DNA of 64,000 nt, from contig OX638379.1 in assembly GCA_951813605.1 (NCBI GenBank), forward strand, positions 1,622,471 through 1,686,470, written 5' to 3'. The DNA comes from an uncultured Bryobacterales bacterium (lineage in GTDB: Bacteria > Acidobacteriota > Terriglobia > Bryobacterales > UBA6623). Within the stretch, counting starts at the first letter, position 1. Every line of letters begins with the position of its first letter. The translations under genes were made by a program, and so were the position numbers. The notes beneath the pieces are model-generated. The model did not search any database, was not told the origin of the DNA, and saw only the letters and a list, made by a program, of their open reading frames with translations. Below are positions 44,815 through 55,241 of this stretch, one piece after another.

Positions 44815-46833
44815 ATGCGCGGCACCAAGAAAATCCTGATTGCGGCGCTGCTGCTCGCTGTGCCAGCGTTGCATGCCTCGGCTGGTCAACAGCTTGCCGA
44901 GGGAACGGCAGCAGCTTGGATACTCTCTCACGGGGGCAAGATTCGCCTTCACGGTGCCTCGAGCGAAATTGAATCGGTAGCTGAATTGCCCGAGGGGGCG
45001 TTTTCAATCCGCGAGGTGGTCCTGACGGGAACGTTGGTGCATCCGCGCGATTTGAAGCGACTGCAGGCTCTCGCCAGATTGGAACGCCTCACGTTGCCGG
45101 GCACGATGTGGAACCCGGTCTGCTGCGGCACGCTCGGCAACGTGGACGATAGCGATCTTGTGGAGAGTCTAGCCGGTCTGGAGTCCTTGGAATCGCTTCA
45201 TCTCAGCCACCATTTCCTCAGCGTCTTCAAGGGAATCCGGGTGTTCGACCACGCTATCGAGAAGCTCGCTCCGTTGCGGAACTTGCGCTCTCTTCAATTG
45301 AAGTCGACACGCGTTACCGGCAAGCACCTTGACGGCTTCACGAATCTGGAGCGCCTAGATCTGACGCAGTCCGATGTGAACGACGAGGGCTTGGAACGAA
45401 TTGCCTCCTTGGAAAAGCTCAAGACGCTGCGGCTGCGCAGCACGTATGTGACCGACAAGGGTCTTTCCTCGCTTGCCCGGCTGCCTCAATTGGTCGAGCT
45501 GGACTTGGCGGACTTGGAGCTTACGGATGCCGGACTGGCGGGCCTGGCGCCGCTCAAGAACTTGAGGGTGCTCAACCTACGAGGGTCTGGACTCACAGAT
45601 GCAGGCTTGCAGCACCTGGCAGCTATGGACCAATTGGCTGACCTCAACCTTTACCGGACCCGCGTCACGAATGCAGGAATGCCGCAGCTAGCGGCATTGC
45701 CGAATCTTCGCCGCGTGGACCTCCGCTACAGCCGGGCGACCGCGGCAGGCGTGAACGTCTTGCGCGAGTCGAAAGAGGGGATCGAAGTCCTGTTCGTAGA
45801 CACCGCTCCGCTGACCTTGGAGCAGAAGGCGCCTAAACCGCCCGAATCGGGTTTGGACAACTTGGTCGCTTGGGTTCAATCGGTCGGCGGAACTGCCCGC
45901 CGTTTAGGGGACGGAAGCGTGTCCGTTTCGCTCCGCGCCACTCCGGTTGGGGACAGAGATGTCGCATCGCTGTCGCGTTTTTCCGAAATCACCGAGCTTG
46001 ACCTTAGCGCGACCGATGTGAGCGACTTGGGGCTCCGCTCGGTGGGGGCGCTTCCGTCGTTGCGGCTGCTCAGCCTCGCCCATGCAGGGATTACCGATGA
46101 CGGACTCTCGGATTTGGCGGCTCTGGCGGCCCTGGAAGAGCTCGTCCTCGACCAAACCATGGTCGAAGGGTCGGGACTTGAGCACCTTGCGACCCTGACG
46201 AATCTGCGAAGGCTCTCGCTCGCCGGTACCGCGGTGGGCGACGATGCCCTGACGAGTGCCGGTGGCTGGCGGAGTCTAAGAGTGCTTGGTCTGGACTACA
46301 CCCAGGTAACCGACACAGGAATGGACCTCGTCGCCGGCTTGGAGAATCTAGCCGAACTTGGACTGACTGGCACTAGGGTGGGCGACGCAGGGCTTCGCTT
46401 GATAGCAGGCTTAGAAGGCCTGCAACGACTTTCCCTGGCATACACGGAGGTTACGGGGCCGGGGATGGCGCACCTAGTACCTATGCGGGCCCTTGCCGAT
46501 CTCGACTTGGCCAACACAAGGGTCGACGATTCAGGAATGGTTGAACTTGCGCGTCTCAACAGATTGCAACGGCTGAACTTAGATTACACAAAGGTCTCGA
46601 CGGCTGGCATTGCGGCGCTTGCGCCGAGCTTGCCGTTGCACGTGCTGAGCCTTGACAACACTGACGTGGACGATAGCGCTCTGGAGGCGTTGCGGCAATT
46701 CCGCGATCTGCAATCGCTCAACCTGTATCACACTTTGGTGACCGAAAGCGGCCTCCGCTTCCTCAGGGAGGCTTTGCCCGATTGCGCGATCGACTGGGAT
46801 CGGGACTCCGCCCAGCCGACGCGGCGTAGGTAG
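44815..46833 (+). CDS. Secreted leucine-rich-repeat protein, two LRR modules
   Basis: A 672-residue secreted protein with signal peptide (1-23, ending H-A-S-A-G), led by a strong ribosome site (AAGGAGG, six bases before the ATG). Two LRR modules follow. Module 1 starts with a capping motif A-A-W-I-L-S-H-G-G-K-I (about 31-41) and has repeats of about 24 residues of the type L-x-L-x-x-T-x-V-T-D-x-G-L-x-x-L. Module 2 restarts near residue 346 with the same cap, A-W-V-Q-S-V-G-G-T, and further repeats to the end. The cap recurs in the next gene. Such proteins bind other proteins or glycans; no enzyme motif is seen. Confidence 0.85.
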   Translation: MRGTKKILIAALLLAVPALHASAGQQLAEGTAAAWILSHGGKIRLHGASSEIESVAELPEGAFSIREVVLTGTLVHPRDLKRLQALARLERLTLPGTMWNPVCCGTLGNVDDSDLVESLAGLESLESLHLSHHFLSVFKGIRVFDHAIEKLAPLRNLRSLQLKSTRVTGKHLDGFTNLERLDLTQSDVNDEGLERIASLEKLKTLRLRSTYVTDKGLSSLARLPQLVELDLADLELTDAGLAGLAPLKNLRVLNLRGSGLTDAGLQHLAAMDQLADLNLYRTRVTNAGMPQLAALPNLRRVDLRYSRATAAGVNVLRESKEGIEVLFVDTAPLTLEQKAPKPPESGLDNLVAWVQSVGGTARRLGDGSVSVSLRATPVGDRDVASLSRFSEITELDLSATDVSDLGLRSVGALPSLRLLSLAHAGITDDGLSDLAALAALEELVLDQTMVEGSGLEHLATLTNLRRLSLAGTAVGDDALTSAGGWRSLRVLGLDYTQVTDTGMDLVAGLENLAELGLTGTRVGDAGLRLIAGLEGLQRLSLAYTEVTGPGMAHLVPMRALADLDLANTRVDDSGMVELARLNRLQRLNLDYTKVSTAGIAALAPSLPLHVLSLDNTDVDDSALEALRQFRDLQSLNLYHTLVTESGLRFLREALPDCAIDWDRDSAQPTRRR

Positions 46834-46840
46834 GGCATCC

Positions 46841-47956
46841 ATGCCGCCCGCCTTTCGTTTGTTTCTGATAGCCGCGCTCGCGACGCTGATGCCCAGTCTC
46901 GCCGCTAGCGACGCGAAGGCCGTCGCGGATTGGGTCCAGGTTCAAGGCGGCACCGTGACGTCCGGCGAAGGCGGGGAAATCCTTCGGATCGACCTGAGTC
47001 GCAGCTGGATTAGCGACATCGACCTCGAGAAGCTCAAGGGCCTAGAGCAGCTCGAGAGCCTCGCGCTAGCGCAGACTCACGTCACAGACAGCGCGCTGGA
47101 AGTTGTGGCGACACTGCCCGCCTTGCGGGAACTTGACTTGTTTTTTTGCGAGCACTTCACGGACGCAGGGGCGTCCCAGCTGCGTCGCGCGCCAGGTCTC
47201 GAGACGCTGAATGTTCGCGGCACGAAGATCAGCGACTCCGGAGTGAAGTTCTTAACCGAGCTCAAGCTGTTGCGAAAGCTCGATATTGGCATCACCGAGA
47301 TCGGCGACCCTTCGATCGAACTGATGGAATCCTTGCCCCGCTTGGAGTCATTGGCAATCGGCGGAAACCGCATCGGCGAGGTAGGGATTGCGAGCCTGCG
47401 GGCACTTAAGCGACTAAGGCATCTCGACATGTCGGGAGCGCAGGTCACGGACAGCGGCATCTGGGCGGTCACCGTCACCGACTTGAACTTAAGCGAAATC
47501 GGTGCTCTATCAGGCCTCGAGAGCCTCAACCTAGGCGCACCGAGTCCGGACTATGTCGAAGCGATAAGTAGCGGCGTGCCACGCCTCAGAGGAGCAATCC
47601 GAGTCACGGATTTCGGCGCGACCCATATCGGGCAGCTGTCCGCACTGCGCAGGCTCGACCTGTCCCGCTCGGCACTCACGGCAACTGGAATTGAGAGGCT
47701 GGAGGGGCTCCTGGAGTTGGAAGAGCTGGTACTAGCGCACGTTGAGTCGATTGACGACTCGGCGGGCCGCGCGCTGGCAGCGCTGCCAGCACTCAAGACA
47801 CTTGACGTGTCGTTCACCCAATTCGGAGATGCCGGGCTCAAAGCATTGCTTGACCACCCAAATCTCGATCGCGTCGTCGTTGCAGGAGCGCCTGTCGGAG
47901 AGGCAGCCGTCGCCGAATTCGTAGAGGCCCGGCCTGGCCGGGATGCGATTCGGTGA
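46841..47956 (+). CDS. Secreted leucine-rich-repeat protein, one module
   Basis: A 371-residue secreted LRR protein that starts 7 bases after the stop of the larger one, so the two form an operon. The signal peptide ends near L-A-A-S (about residue 23). The cap D-W-V-Q-V-Q-G-G-T is at about 31-39, followed by 24-residue repeats (T-H-V-T-D-S-A-L, T-K-I-S-D-S-G-V, A-Q-V-T-D-S-G-I). A less regular insert lies in the middle near D-L-N-L-S-E-I. Role probably extracellular or periplasmic binding, as for its neighbour. Confidence 0.8.
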   Translation: MPPAFRLFLIAALATLMPSLAASDAKAVADWVQVQGGTVTSGEGGEILRIDLSRSWISDIDLEKLKGLEQLESLALAQTHVTDSALEVVATLPALRELDLFFCEHFTDAGASQLRRAPGLETLNVRGTKISDSGVKFLTELKLLRKLDIGITEIGDPSIELMESLPRLESLAIGGNRIGEVGIASLRALKRLRHLDMSGAQVTDSGIWAVTVTDLNLSEIGALSGLESLNLGAPSPDYVEAISSGVPRLRGAIRVTDFGATHIGQLSALRRLDLSRSALTATGIERLEGLLELEELVLAHVESIDDSAGRALAALPALKTLDVSFTQFGDAGLKALLDHPNLDRVVVAGAPVGEAAVAEFVEARPGRDAIR

Positions 47957-47974
47957 ATTGGCCCGACCGCGGCC

Positions 47975-49291
47975 TCAACCCGTGGCGGCCGGAATTGTGC
48001 CGTACGAGGTCGGGAAATGGTCGATCGATGCTCCGACCTCCGCAGCGACAGTGCGGTAGAGGTCCCCAAACGTACCCGTCACTCGGGTGTGATGACCCGG
48101 CATCAGGCGCCCGGCCCGGCCCGCTAGTATCACGGCCCCGCCGCTGTTCTTATGGAAGTTCGCTTCGGCATGCTCGTGGACGAACAGCAGCGCGCAGTTG
48201 TCCAGCAGCGAACCATTGCCTTCAGGCGTGCTCTTCAGCTTCGCAACGAAGTATGCGAACTCCTCAACGTGCCAGCGGCAAATGTCCCGCATCACTTCTT
48301 GCTGCCGCTGCCGATGCGGACCGCCGAGGTGCGAGTACTCGTGGTGCCGCGCGAAGGAGAGACCGAGCCAAGGAAAGCGGGTAAGACCTTGGCACTTGGT
48401 CAGCATGTAAGAAGCCACGCGGGTCTGGCCGGAGGCGAAGGCATGGACCAGCAGGTCGCTCTGCAGCTTGGCGATCCGGGGATAATCGCGTGGGTCGCCT
48501 CCGGCTTCCGGCTGCTCGACCCTCCGGGCGTATTCCGCGGGAAACTCTGCGATGGCGCGCTCCATGTCGAAGATCGAAGTGAGGTACTCGTCGATTCGAC
48601 GCGAGTCTTCTTGCCCTAGACTCGAGCGCAGCCTCCGGGCGTGGCCCCGGACCGAATCCAAGATGCTGCGCTTGCGATTCACCCAGCCATCGTCAAGAGT
48701 CCCGAAGAGGCGGTCAAATAGCTTCTGCGGGATGACCTCGGGCGGCAGCGCTCGGTTCTTCGAGCTCCAGCTCATGTTGCGCTGCATGCTGGAGCCGAAC
48801 GATTCCTGGCAGACGCCGACTTGCAGCGAGGGGAACCGGGAGCTCGAGCCGATCTTGCTTGCGACAACCTGATCGATCGATGCGCCGCCGGCGCCAATGC
48901 CCGTGTACTTTGCGCCCGAAACAAGGGCGCTCATCGAGCGCTGGTGGCCGTTGCCCACGCCGCTGGTCTGACCATTGGGATTGTCGAGGCCAGAGAGGAT
49001 CTGGATATCGTCCCGAAGCCGCGCCAGAGGCGAAAGGCACGGAGTCAGCGAGTACCCGGCACCCTCGTCCCGGGGAATCCAGTAGCGTTCCGGAATGCCG
49101 TTCCCGTTGAACCAGAAGACGAACCGGGTCTTAGGGGAGGCCGACTCGCCGGGCACTCCCGAGCGAGCGGCGTATGCCGTGCCCGAAGCGTTGAACATGC
49201 AAGCCAAGGGGGGCAGCGCGATGCGGACTGTCGCACCGCCGATCGCCATGCCCTTGAGGAATGCGCGGCGTGGCAGAGGCTGCATCGGCAT
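47975..49291 (-). CDS. DUF1552 (HXXSHH) Tat-exported protein
   Basis: A DUF1552 protein of about 438 residues, function unknown. The start at ATG 49291 gives [15 protein letters not shown], a twin-arginine signal; a TTG at 49306, overlapping the stop of the DUF1592 gene, is the alternative. The family's H-x-x-S-H-H motif appears as H-E-Y-S-H-L, so the last histidine is lost. [13 protein letters not shown] and C-L-S-P-L are typical N-terminal segments. DUF1592 and DUF1552 genes occur as a pair in Acidobacteria and Planctomycetes, as here, and tight spacing implies coupled translation. Confidence 0.88.
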   Translation of the reverse strand: MPMQPLPRRAFLKGMAIGGATVRIALPPLACMFNASGTAYAARSGVPGESASPKTRFVFWFNGNGIPERYWIPRDEGAGYSLTPCLSPLARLRDDIQILSGLDNPNGQTSGVGNGHQRSMSALVSGAKYTGIGAGGASIDQVVASKIGSSSRFPSLQVGVCQESFGSSMQRNMSWSSKNRALPPEVIPQKLFDRLFGTLDDGWVNRKRSILDSVRGHARRLRSSLGQEDSRRIDEYLTSIFDMERAIAEFPAEYARRVEQPEAGGDPRDYPRIAKLQSDLLVHAFASGQTRVASYMLTKCQGLTRFPWLGLSFARHHEYSHLGGPHRQRQQEVMRDICRWHVEEFAYFVAKLKSTPEGNGSLLDNCALLFVHEHAEANFHKNSGGAVILAGRAGRLMPGHHTRVTGTFGDLYRTVAAEVGASIDHFPTSYGTIPAATG

Positions 49292-49293
49292 GG

Positions 49294-51309
49294 TCAGTCG
49301 CGCCAATCAGTACCAAGGTGCTCCTCCGAGACAACGAGTGCCAAGACCAATTCCCGATACAAGAACCCTGATTGCTTAAAACGATTATAGGCGCGATCGA
49401 TCATGGCTGCGTCCTGCCGCGTCTCGTGCCGTCCGAAAATGTATCGAAAGAGCTGCTTGACGATGCATTTCTGGCAGATTTCCGACTCCGCCAAGATGCG
49501 TCCAGCCTCACGAGGCGAGCTGAACGACGAGTCTTCGATCCCGGCGATGTAGCCTTGCGAATCGATCGGCAGCTCGTGCGTCTCGGCCTTCATCCCCTGG
49601 CGCTCCTGCTGCGGAGTGGGCTCGACCCGCACCGGTTCCGTCTCGCGCAGCGACCCGACGGTATCGAAACGCTCGAAGCCGAAGCCAATGGGGTCCACGA
49701 GCTTGTGGCACGACGCGCAGGCCTTCTCCGCAGCGTGCAGGCCCTCCATGGTTTCCCGAATCGTCATCGGGCGAGCCCCTAGCGCGAGGGGCGGCAGCGA
49801 GGCGTCGACTCCGGGCGGGGGCGGGGGGATGCTTTGGCAAAGAAAGTGCTCGCGCACGAACAGGCCTCGCTCGGTGGGCGAGGTGAGGACAGGCTTGCCG
49901 GTCTGCGCCAGGAACGTTCCCTGTCCCAAGATACCCCCGCGCATCGAACCCTCTGGGTAGGGCGTCTTCGCGAATGGCACTTCCGGGTCGGGCATTGCGT
50001 AGAGCTTCGTCAGGAAATCGTCGACGAAGGTGTAGTCCGAAGCAAAGAATTCGCGGAAGTCGGCATCGTTCCAGACCAGGTGATTGAACAGCAGGCGGGA
50101 TTCCTCGGCCATGCTCTCCGCTACTTGCTGGTTGTAGTCGCGGAAGCGGTTGCGATCCTTTACCGAATTGAGAAGCCGGTCGAAGCGCATCCACTGCGTG
50201 AAGAATCCATCGAACGTGTCACGTGCGGCAGTCGATTCCAGCAAGCGCCGAGCCTGCTGTTCGACTGCCGCCCTGGTGCCGATTCGGCCTTCGGACGCAG
50301 CCGCGAACAACTCTTGGTCCGGCAGCGTGTTCCACAGAGCGTACGAGAGCCTTGCGGCAATTTCGAATTGCTTGTGGAGGCTGCCACTTGGCTGGGGCGT
50401 CAGAAACAGGAATTGCGGGGACTGGAGGATCGTTTCGACAGCCGTGGCGGCGCCTGCGAGGAAGTCGCCGCTGTCGGCGGCCCATTCCAGCATCAAACCG
50501 ACGTAGGCATCCAATTCGGCGTCATCGAGAGGACGCCGGTAGGCTCTCGTTCCAAAGTCGCGCAGGAAGGATTCCGCGCAATCCCGGTCCGTCGAGTCCC
50601 GGGGCTCGCAGGGAACCAGCTCGTTCTCGTCGCCGTATCGAAATGCGTTCTTCGCAAGTTTCTCGGCAGCCTTGGCGTAGGCTTCGGCGAGCAAGGGAGT
50701 GATGGCTTGCGACGAAGCTTGGTTGGTGAATCCGTTAACGAAATCCTCCATGGGGAAGCTGCGAGCTGGGCGGGTTCGATCACCCATCAGGTCACGAACG
50801 CTGTTGTCGTATTGAATATGCGTGAGTCGGCGCAAGGGTTCGCGGACCCGCTTGGCCTGTCGGTCGGGGGAATGGGTCATTGGCGGGGCCCTAGATGCTA
50901 GAAACTCCACCCACGACGCCAGAATCCGCTCGGCTTCGCTGTCGGCCTGTATCAGAGGGCCGCCTGTATGTGGAATTCGATTCGTGGGCTTTACGAGCAG
51001 CAGCGAGTTGTCCGGAGACGTCCTGTCAACCAGTTGAACCAGGTCCAGGCCGAAAGCCGTGATCGTGTCTCGGGACGCGCCGGATTCGGGAAAGTGAAGC
51101 CGAGTGCCAGATGCGACGCCGGATGCATTGTGGCATGCACGGCAATTCTGCGCTTCCAGGCGAGGATACAAGTCATCGGGAAAGATCGCTTCCTGCTGGG
51201 CCGCGAGCGGCCACGCGATTGCCCAAATCATCCCGGCAAACCACGCGCCACCAAGCGGGGAGCGGGAACCGGATGGCTGTCCAACCCTGCTTTGCGATCT
51301 GCCGCCCAT
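49294..51309 (-). CDS. DUF1592-family protein with two CxxCH motifs
   Basis: Exported protein of about 671 residues with the PSD3 (DUF1587), DUF1592, DUF1588 and DUF1585 domains in order. A signal-like hydrophobic stretch ends W-P-L-A-A-Q-Q. A first C-R-A-C-H comes at about residue 56, in the position of a cytochrome-like N-terminal domain. A second, [16 protein letters not shown], is the DUF1588 signature. D-F-V-N-G-F and [11 protein letters not shown] are also conserved. The start ATG at 51309 is chosen over a TTG at 51321. The CxxCH motifs hint at haem binding, not proven for this family. Its DUF1552 partner follows directly. Confidence 0.88.
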   Translation of the reverse strand: MGGRSQSRVGQPSGSRSPLGGAWFAGMIWAIAWPLAAQQEAIFPDDLYPRLEAQNCRACHNASGVASGTRLHFPESGASRDTITAFGLDLVQLVDRTSPDNSLLLVKPTNRIPHTGGPLIQADSEAERILASWVEFLASRAPPMTHSPDRQAKRVREPLRRLTHIQYDNSVRDLMGDRTRPARSFPMEDFVNGFTNQASSQAITPLLAEAYAKAAEKLAKNAFRYGDENELVPCEPRDSTDRDCAESFLRDFGTRAYRRPLDDAELDAYVGLMLEWAADSGDFLAGAATAVETILQSPQFLFLTPQPSGSLHKQFEIAARLSYALWNTLPDQELFAAASEGRIGTRAAVEQQARRLLESTAARDTFDGFFTQWMRFDRLLNSVKDRNRFRDYNQQVAESMAEESRLLFNHLVWNDADFREFFASDYTFVDDFLTKLYAMPDPEVPFAKTPYPEGSMRGGILGQGTFLAQTGKPVLTSPTERGLFVREHFLCQSIPPPPPGVDASLPPLALGARPMTIRETMEGLHAAEKACASCHKLVDPIGFGFERFDTVGSLRETEPVRVEPTPQQERQGMKAETHELPIDSQGYIAGIEDSSFSSPREAGRILAESEICQKCIVKQLFRYIFGRHETRQDAAMIDRAYNRFKQSGFLYRELVLALVVSEEHLGTDWRD

Positions 51310-51679
51310 ACTCGTCGCCAACCGCCCCGAACTGTTGAGAGCGAGCCCTCGTGGTCCACTATAGCGATCAATTTCATACTACGGGTACGAGGTCAATCGA
51401 CAAGCCGAGCGAAGGCAAGGAACGAGGCAGGCACGGAACGAACAGGTCGCTGGACCGGCTGTGCGGCGAACGGATGCCGCGCTGGATTCGGCTGATACGC
51501 TGAGCGAGGGACAGGATCCAATTGCCATGATTGTTGTTCTTGGTGGTCCGGCGGCGCAGGTCGACCTCTGTCGAGTGTGCCGGCTACTCGGCGGCCGACG
51601 CTGCGGTATGTGGCCGCAAATGCTGTATCCACTTGAGCGCCGCAAGTAGCCTCCACCGGCCCGGAAGGCTCCGAACGCG
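51310..51679. other. Divergent intergenic region, nothing recognised
   Basis: 370 bases between the leftward DUF1592 gene and the rightward FtsX-type permease gene. Promoters for both should lie here; I could not single out a hexamer pair with confidence. No gene or repeat seen. Confidence 0.4.
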
Positions 51680-54211
51680 ATGAATCACGCCCGACTTCTC
51701 TATCGGCTCATCGGAAGGCCGCTGGTTCGCGAACCGGTTCGAACCCTGATAACCACGCTGTGCGTTTCGATCGGAGTCGCCGTCGTCGTGGCGATTGACT
51801 TGGCTGGCGAGGCCTCTGCAGGTTCCTTCCAATCCTCCATGGAGTCGCTGCAGGGCGATGCGAGCTACGAGATCAGCCAGGTCGGGGGCATTCCGGACTC
51901 AGTGTTCGGAGAGCTCACCAGGCTCTCGGGACCTTTAGAGTTCTCTGCACGAGTCGAAGGCTACGCGACCTTCGCGCAGAGCGGCGAGCGGCTGCCGCTG
52001 TTCGGCGTCGACATCATCGGTGACGAGGCGCTACGCAGCGGAGTCGGAATACAAATGGCGGATCTCGACGTCCTCGTTGAGTCGCGCCCGGTATGGGTCA
52101 GCGCGTCGCTGGGAGCGGACGTTGGAGACCGGATTGAACTCATCGTCAACGACCGGCTGGAATCCTTCAGGGTGCAAGCCGTGATGGACGAGTCGGGCTT
52201 GCATAGCAATGCTCGCGGCAGCATGGTCGTGATGGATATCGCGCTGGCACAGCGCGTGTTGGACCGAATCGGGCGTCTTGACCGCATCTATGCCAAGGTT
52301 CCTGGCGGGCGAGAGGGCAAGTGGGAGTCGCTGATCACAGAGCGGCTGCCGCCAAACGCATCCCTGCGGGCCGCAGGCATTCGCACGCGGGAAAACCGCA
52401 AGTTACTAAGGTCTTTCCGCTGGAACCTTCAAGTTTTAAGTTACATTGCGCTGATAGTCGGAGCGTTTCTCGTCTACAACACCGTGTCCGTGTCGGTGGT
52501 TCGTAGACGGTCGCTGATCGGCGTCGCCAGAGCGCTGGGAATGACATCGCGAGGGGTGCGTGCGGGGTTTCTGCTGGAAGGTTGCTGCTTTGGTGTCGCT
52601 GGCACGGCGATAGGCTTGGCGCTCGGTCGAGCGCTAGCGGTGGGAGCGGTCGAGCTAATGGGGCAAACTGTCGAATCACTTTACGTGAGCAGCGCTCCCG
52701 GCGAGATCGCGATACGGCCCGGAACAGCCGCGGTCGCCGTCTTCGCGGGCATCGGCGTCTCGATCTTCTCCGCTTGGTGGCCCGCCCGCGAGGCGTCTTC
52801 CGTGCCACCCACCGAGGCAATGGCGAAGGCCCGGCGGGAGTACGAGGTCGAGGCAAGTCGAGGGTCTTGGGCGAGGGCATCTCTTGCGTGCGCTGCGCTG
52901 TCCATTGGACTTTGCTTCGTACCCGCGTGGGACCGAGTGCCCTACGCTGGCTTCCTAGGCGCGCTGGGGCTTATCTTGTCGGCCACAATGCTTGTTCCGC
53001 AGGTTGCCGGGGCAAGTTTCCGATCCGCTGCCCGTCCGCTGATGCGGATCTTCGGGGCAGCCGCAATGGTCGGGAGCCGCAGCCTAGCCGGGTCCCTCGG
53101 CAGGACGGCCGTGATCGTGGCAGCGCTAGCGACCGCCACAGCCATGATGGTGAGCGTCGCAATCATGGTCGGAAGCCTGCGCGAAACGCTGCTGGTCTGG
53201 ATGGACAGCCAGCTGCAGGCCGACCTTTACGTGCAGGCCGAAGCGAGGTCCGGTGTAGAGGATGCGCCGACTTTCAGCGAGGAGGCCGCCAGAGCGATCG
53301 AGGCTGTCCCCGGGGTCGACGCCGTAGACCGCTTCCGCCGCTACGCGATCAGCTACGAAGGCTTGCCCGCAACGCTGGCCTTGGCGGATTTCCGCGTTCA
53401 TCGCACGCGATCCCGGATGCAGTTCCTGGATGGCCCGGACATGGACACCTTGGTAGATCGTCTGACGTCCAGCAAGAGCGTGATTGTCAGCGAGGCATTC
53501 GGCAGCAAGCACGACGTGGGCGTAGGCGACGCCGTTGCACTGCCCATAGGTCGCGGTGCCGAAGAGTTCGAGGTGGCAGCTGTCTATTTCGACTATTCGG
53601 CCGAGCACGGCTATGTCATCGGGCATCGCGACGTGCTAATGAGCTACCTGCCAGACGAACGGCTGACGAGCCTCGCCGTTTATCTGGCCCCCGACGCCGA
53701 AGTCGAGGCGGCCCGTGCGGAGATCATCGGTGCCGTTGCGGGACGCAGACTGCAGGTTTCCCGGAACCGCGAGCTACGCGAAGGCGCCATTGTGATCTTT
53801 GACCGCACCTTCGCGATAACCTACGCGCTCGAGGCGGTAGCTGTCTTCGTGGCGATTCTCGGAATGGCTGGAGCATTGATCACATTGGTCATTGACCGCC
53901 GGACCGAACTAGGGGTTCTTCGGGCCGTCGGCGCAACGAAGCGCCAAGTGCGCCGGCTCGTCCTAGCGCAGGCAGGCATGCTGGGCCTGGTCTCGAACTT
54001 CGTCGGGGTCCTTCTCGGAGTGCTTCTTTCGGTAGTGCTGATCAAGGTGATAAACAAGCAGTCGTTCGGCTGGACAATTCAGTTCCACTGGCCGGTCGGC
54101 CTGTTGATCGGAGCGATCACGGTGATCTTCGCGGCGAGCCTGATCGCCGGAACGTATCCAGCGCGGGTCGCCGCGGCCAGGGATCCGCTGGGTGCCATGC
54201 ACGAAGAGTGA
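51680..54211 (+). CDS. FtsX/MacB-type ABC permease, fused double unit
   Basis: An 843-residue inner-membrane permease made of two FtsX-type units, about ten membrane segments in all. Residues 22-38 are the first segment, with a periplasmic domain to about 245. The first FtsX domain is at about 250-365 (L-S-Y-I-A-L-I-V-G-A-F-L-V-Y-N-T), segments at about 395-445, and a second periplasmic part and FtsX domain in the last third (L-V-I-D-R-R-T-E-L-G-V-L-R-A-V-G-A). Length and plan match YbbP/LolE-like proteins and a fusion of AttF with AttG. The ATPase gene follows after 32 bases and an AttH-like gene comes next, so lipid or lipoprotein transfer from the inner membrane is the likely job. Confidence 0.85.
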   Translation: MNHARLLYRLIGRPLVREPVRTLITTLCVSIGVAVVVAIDLAGEASAGSFQSSMESLQGDASYEISQVGGIPDSVFGELTRLSGPLEFSARVEGYATFAQSGERLPLFGVDIIGDEALRSGVGIQMADLDVLVESRPVWVSASLGADVGDRIELIVNDRLESFRVQAVMDESGLHSNARGSMVVMDIALAQRVLDRIGRLDRIYAKVPGGREGKWESLITERLPPNASLRAAGIRTRENRKLLRSFRWNLQVLSYIALIVGAFLVYNTVSVSVVRRRSLIGVARALGMTSRGVRAGFLLEGCCFGVAGTAIGLALGRALAVGAVELMGQTVESLYVSSAPGEIAIRPGTAAVAVFAGIGVSIFSAWWPAREASSVPPTEAMAKARREYEVEASRGSWARASLACAALSIGLCFVPAWDRVPYAGFLGALGLILSATMLVPQVAGASFRSAARPLMRIFGAAAMVGSRSLAGSLGRTAVIVAALATATAMMVSVAIMVGSLRETLLVWMDSQLQADLYVQAEARSGVEDAPTFSEEAARAIEAVPGVDAVDRFRRYAISYEGLPATLALADFRVHRTRSRMQFLDGPDMDTLVDRLTSSKSVIVSEAFGSKHDVGVGDAVALPIGRGAEEFEVAAVYFDYSAEHGYVIGHRDVLMSYLPDERLTSLAVYLAPDAEVEAARAEIIGAVAGRRLQVSRNRELREGAIVIFDRTFAITYALEAVAVFVAILGMAGALITLVIDRRTELGVLRAVGATKRQVRRLVLAQAGMLGLVSNFVGVLLGVLLSVVLIKVINKQSFGWTIQFHWPVGLLIGAITVIFAASLIAGTYPARVAAARDPLGAMHEE

Positions 54212-54243
54212 TTTGCCGGGACGCGCGGTGCTAGCCTGAAGCG

Positions 54244-54930
54244 TTGGCAGTATTGCGTTTCGAGAACGCGTCAAAGAATTACGATCTGATCGAGCACTCG
54301 GTACCGGCCTTGCGCGACGTGACCGTCGATGTCGAGGTAGGGGAGTTCGTAGCTCTGGTCGGTCGCAGCGGCTGCGGCAAGACCACCTTCTTGAACCTAG
54401 CGGGAGCAATGGATCTGCCGAGTAGCGGCGAGGTCTTTGTGGACGGTCTCTCGACAAAGAATCTCAGTGATGACCGGATGACCGCTATCCGGCGGGAGCG
54501 GGTGGGGTTCGTCTTTCAATTCTTTCATCTGTTCCCTACGCTTAACGTACTGGAAAACATAGAGATGCCCTTGCAGTTGGCAGGATATCCCGGGCCTCGC
54601 GCTCGGGCAGAGGAACTATTGGAACTCGTGGATCTGCAGAGTCTGGGAAATCGATTGCCCTACCAGCTTTCGGGCGGTCAGATGCAACGAGTCGCTATCG
54701 CACGGGCCCTCGGGCATTACCCGGCGCTGCTCTTGGCGGACGAGCCGTTGGGGAACCTCGACACGGAGACATCTTCGACGGTTATGAAGCTCTTCCGGCG
54801 CGTCAACGAGGAACTCGGAACAGCGATCATCATGGCAACCCACAGCCTGGAGAACGCTGCGGAGACAGATCGGATGCTGACGATGAGGGACGGCAGGCTA
54901 GTCTCGGACAGGTCGATCGGCGCCGCCTAG
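54244..54930 (+). CDS. LolD/MacB-type ABC ATPase
   Basis: ATP-binding subunit of 228 residues, length as in LolD. Walker A G-R-S-G-C-G-K-T-T is near residue 40, signature L-S-G-G-Q-M-Q-R-V near 140, Walker B L-L-L-A-D-E-P-L-G-N-L-D near 161, and the switch histidine in M-A-T-H-S. The G-N-L-D after Walker B is typical of the LolD/MacB/FtsE branch. The start is a TTG directly ahead of A-V-L-R-F; no better start exists between it and the preceding gene. It pairs with the upstream permease. Confidence 0.88.
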   Translation: MAVLRFENASKNYDLIEHSVPALRDVTVDVEVGEFVALVGRSGCGKTTFLNLAGAMDLPSSGEVFVDGLSTKNLSDDRMTAIRRERVGFVFQFFHLFPTLNVLENIEMPLQLAGYPGPRARAEELLELVDLQSLGNRLPYQLSGGQMQRVAIARALGHYPALLLADEPLGNLDTETSSTVMKLFRRVNEELGTAIIMATHSLENAAETDRMLTMRDGRLVSDRSIGAA

Positions 54931-55241
54931 GTGCTTGTTCGGACCAGGATGCAAATGAACGGCAGCGATTCCGGTGGCGCCTGCTCATTGGCGGGCCGAG
55001 GCCGGAATTGCAAGATGCCCGCGAAGCCTGCCGGCCCGGCCTGGCCCCCGATGGGTCGGTTTTCGCCCGCGATCGTCGTTGCCGCGCGGTGGTCAAGAGC
55101 GTGGGCTTTGATGGAAAGAGAGTTTCGATCTCCAATGAATTTCGAAATCGGGGCATTGAAGCGTGTCCCGGGAGCTCGGCTTCCTTGACCGAGCCACGAA
55201 CGGGGCATCGCGGAACCCGGCGATACTGAGACCAACACGCG
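54931..55241. other. Gap before the AttH-like gene, nothing recognised
   Basis: 311 bases between the ATPase and AttH-like genes on the same strand. No gene or repeat was recognised. The length suggests that the AttH-like gene may have its own promoter. Confidence 0.35.
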
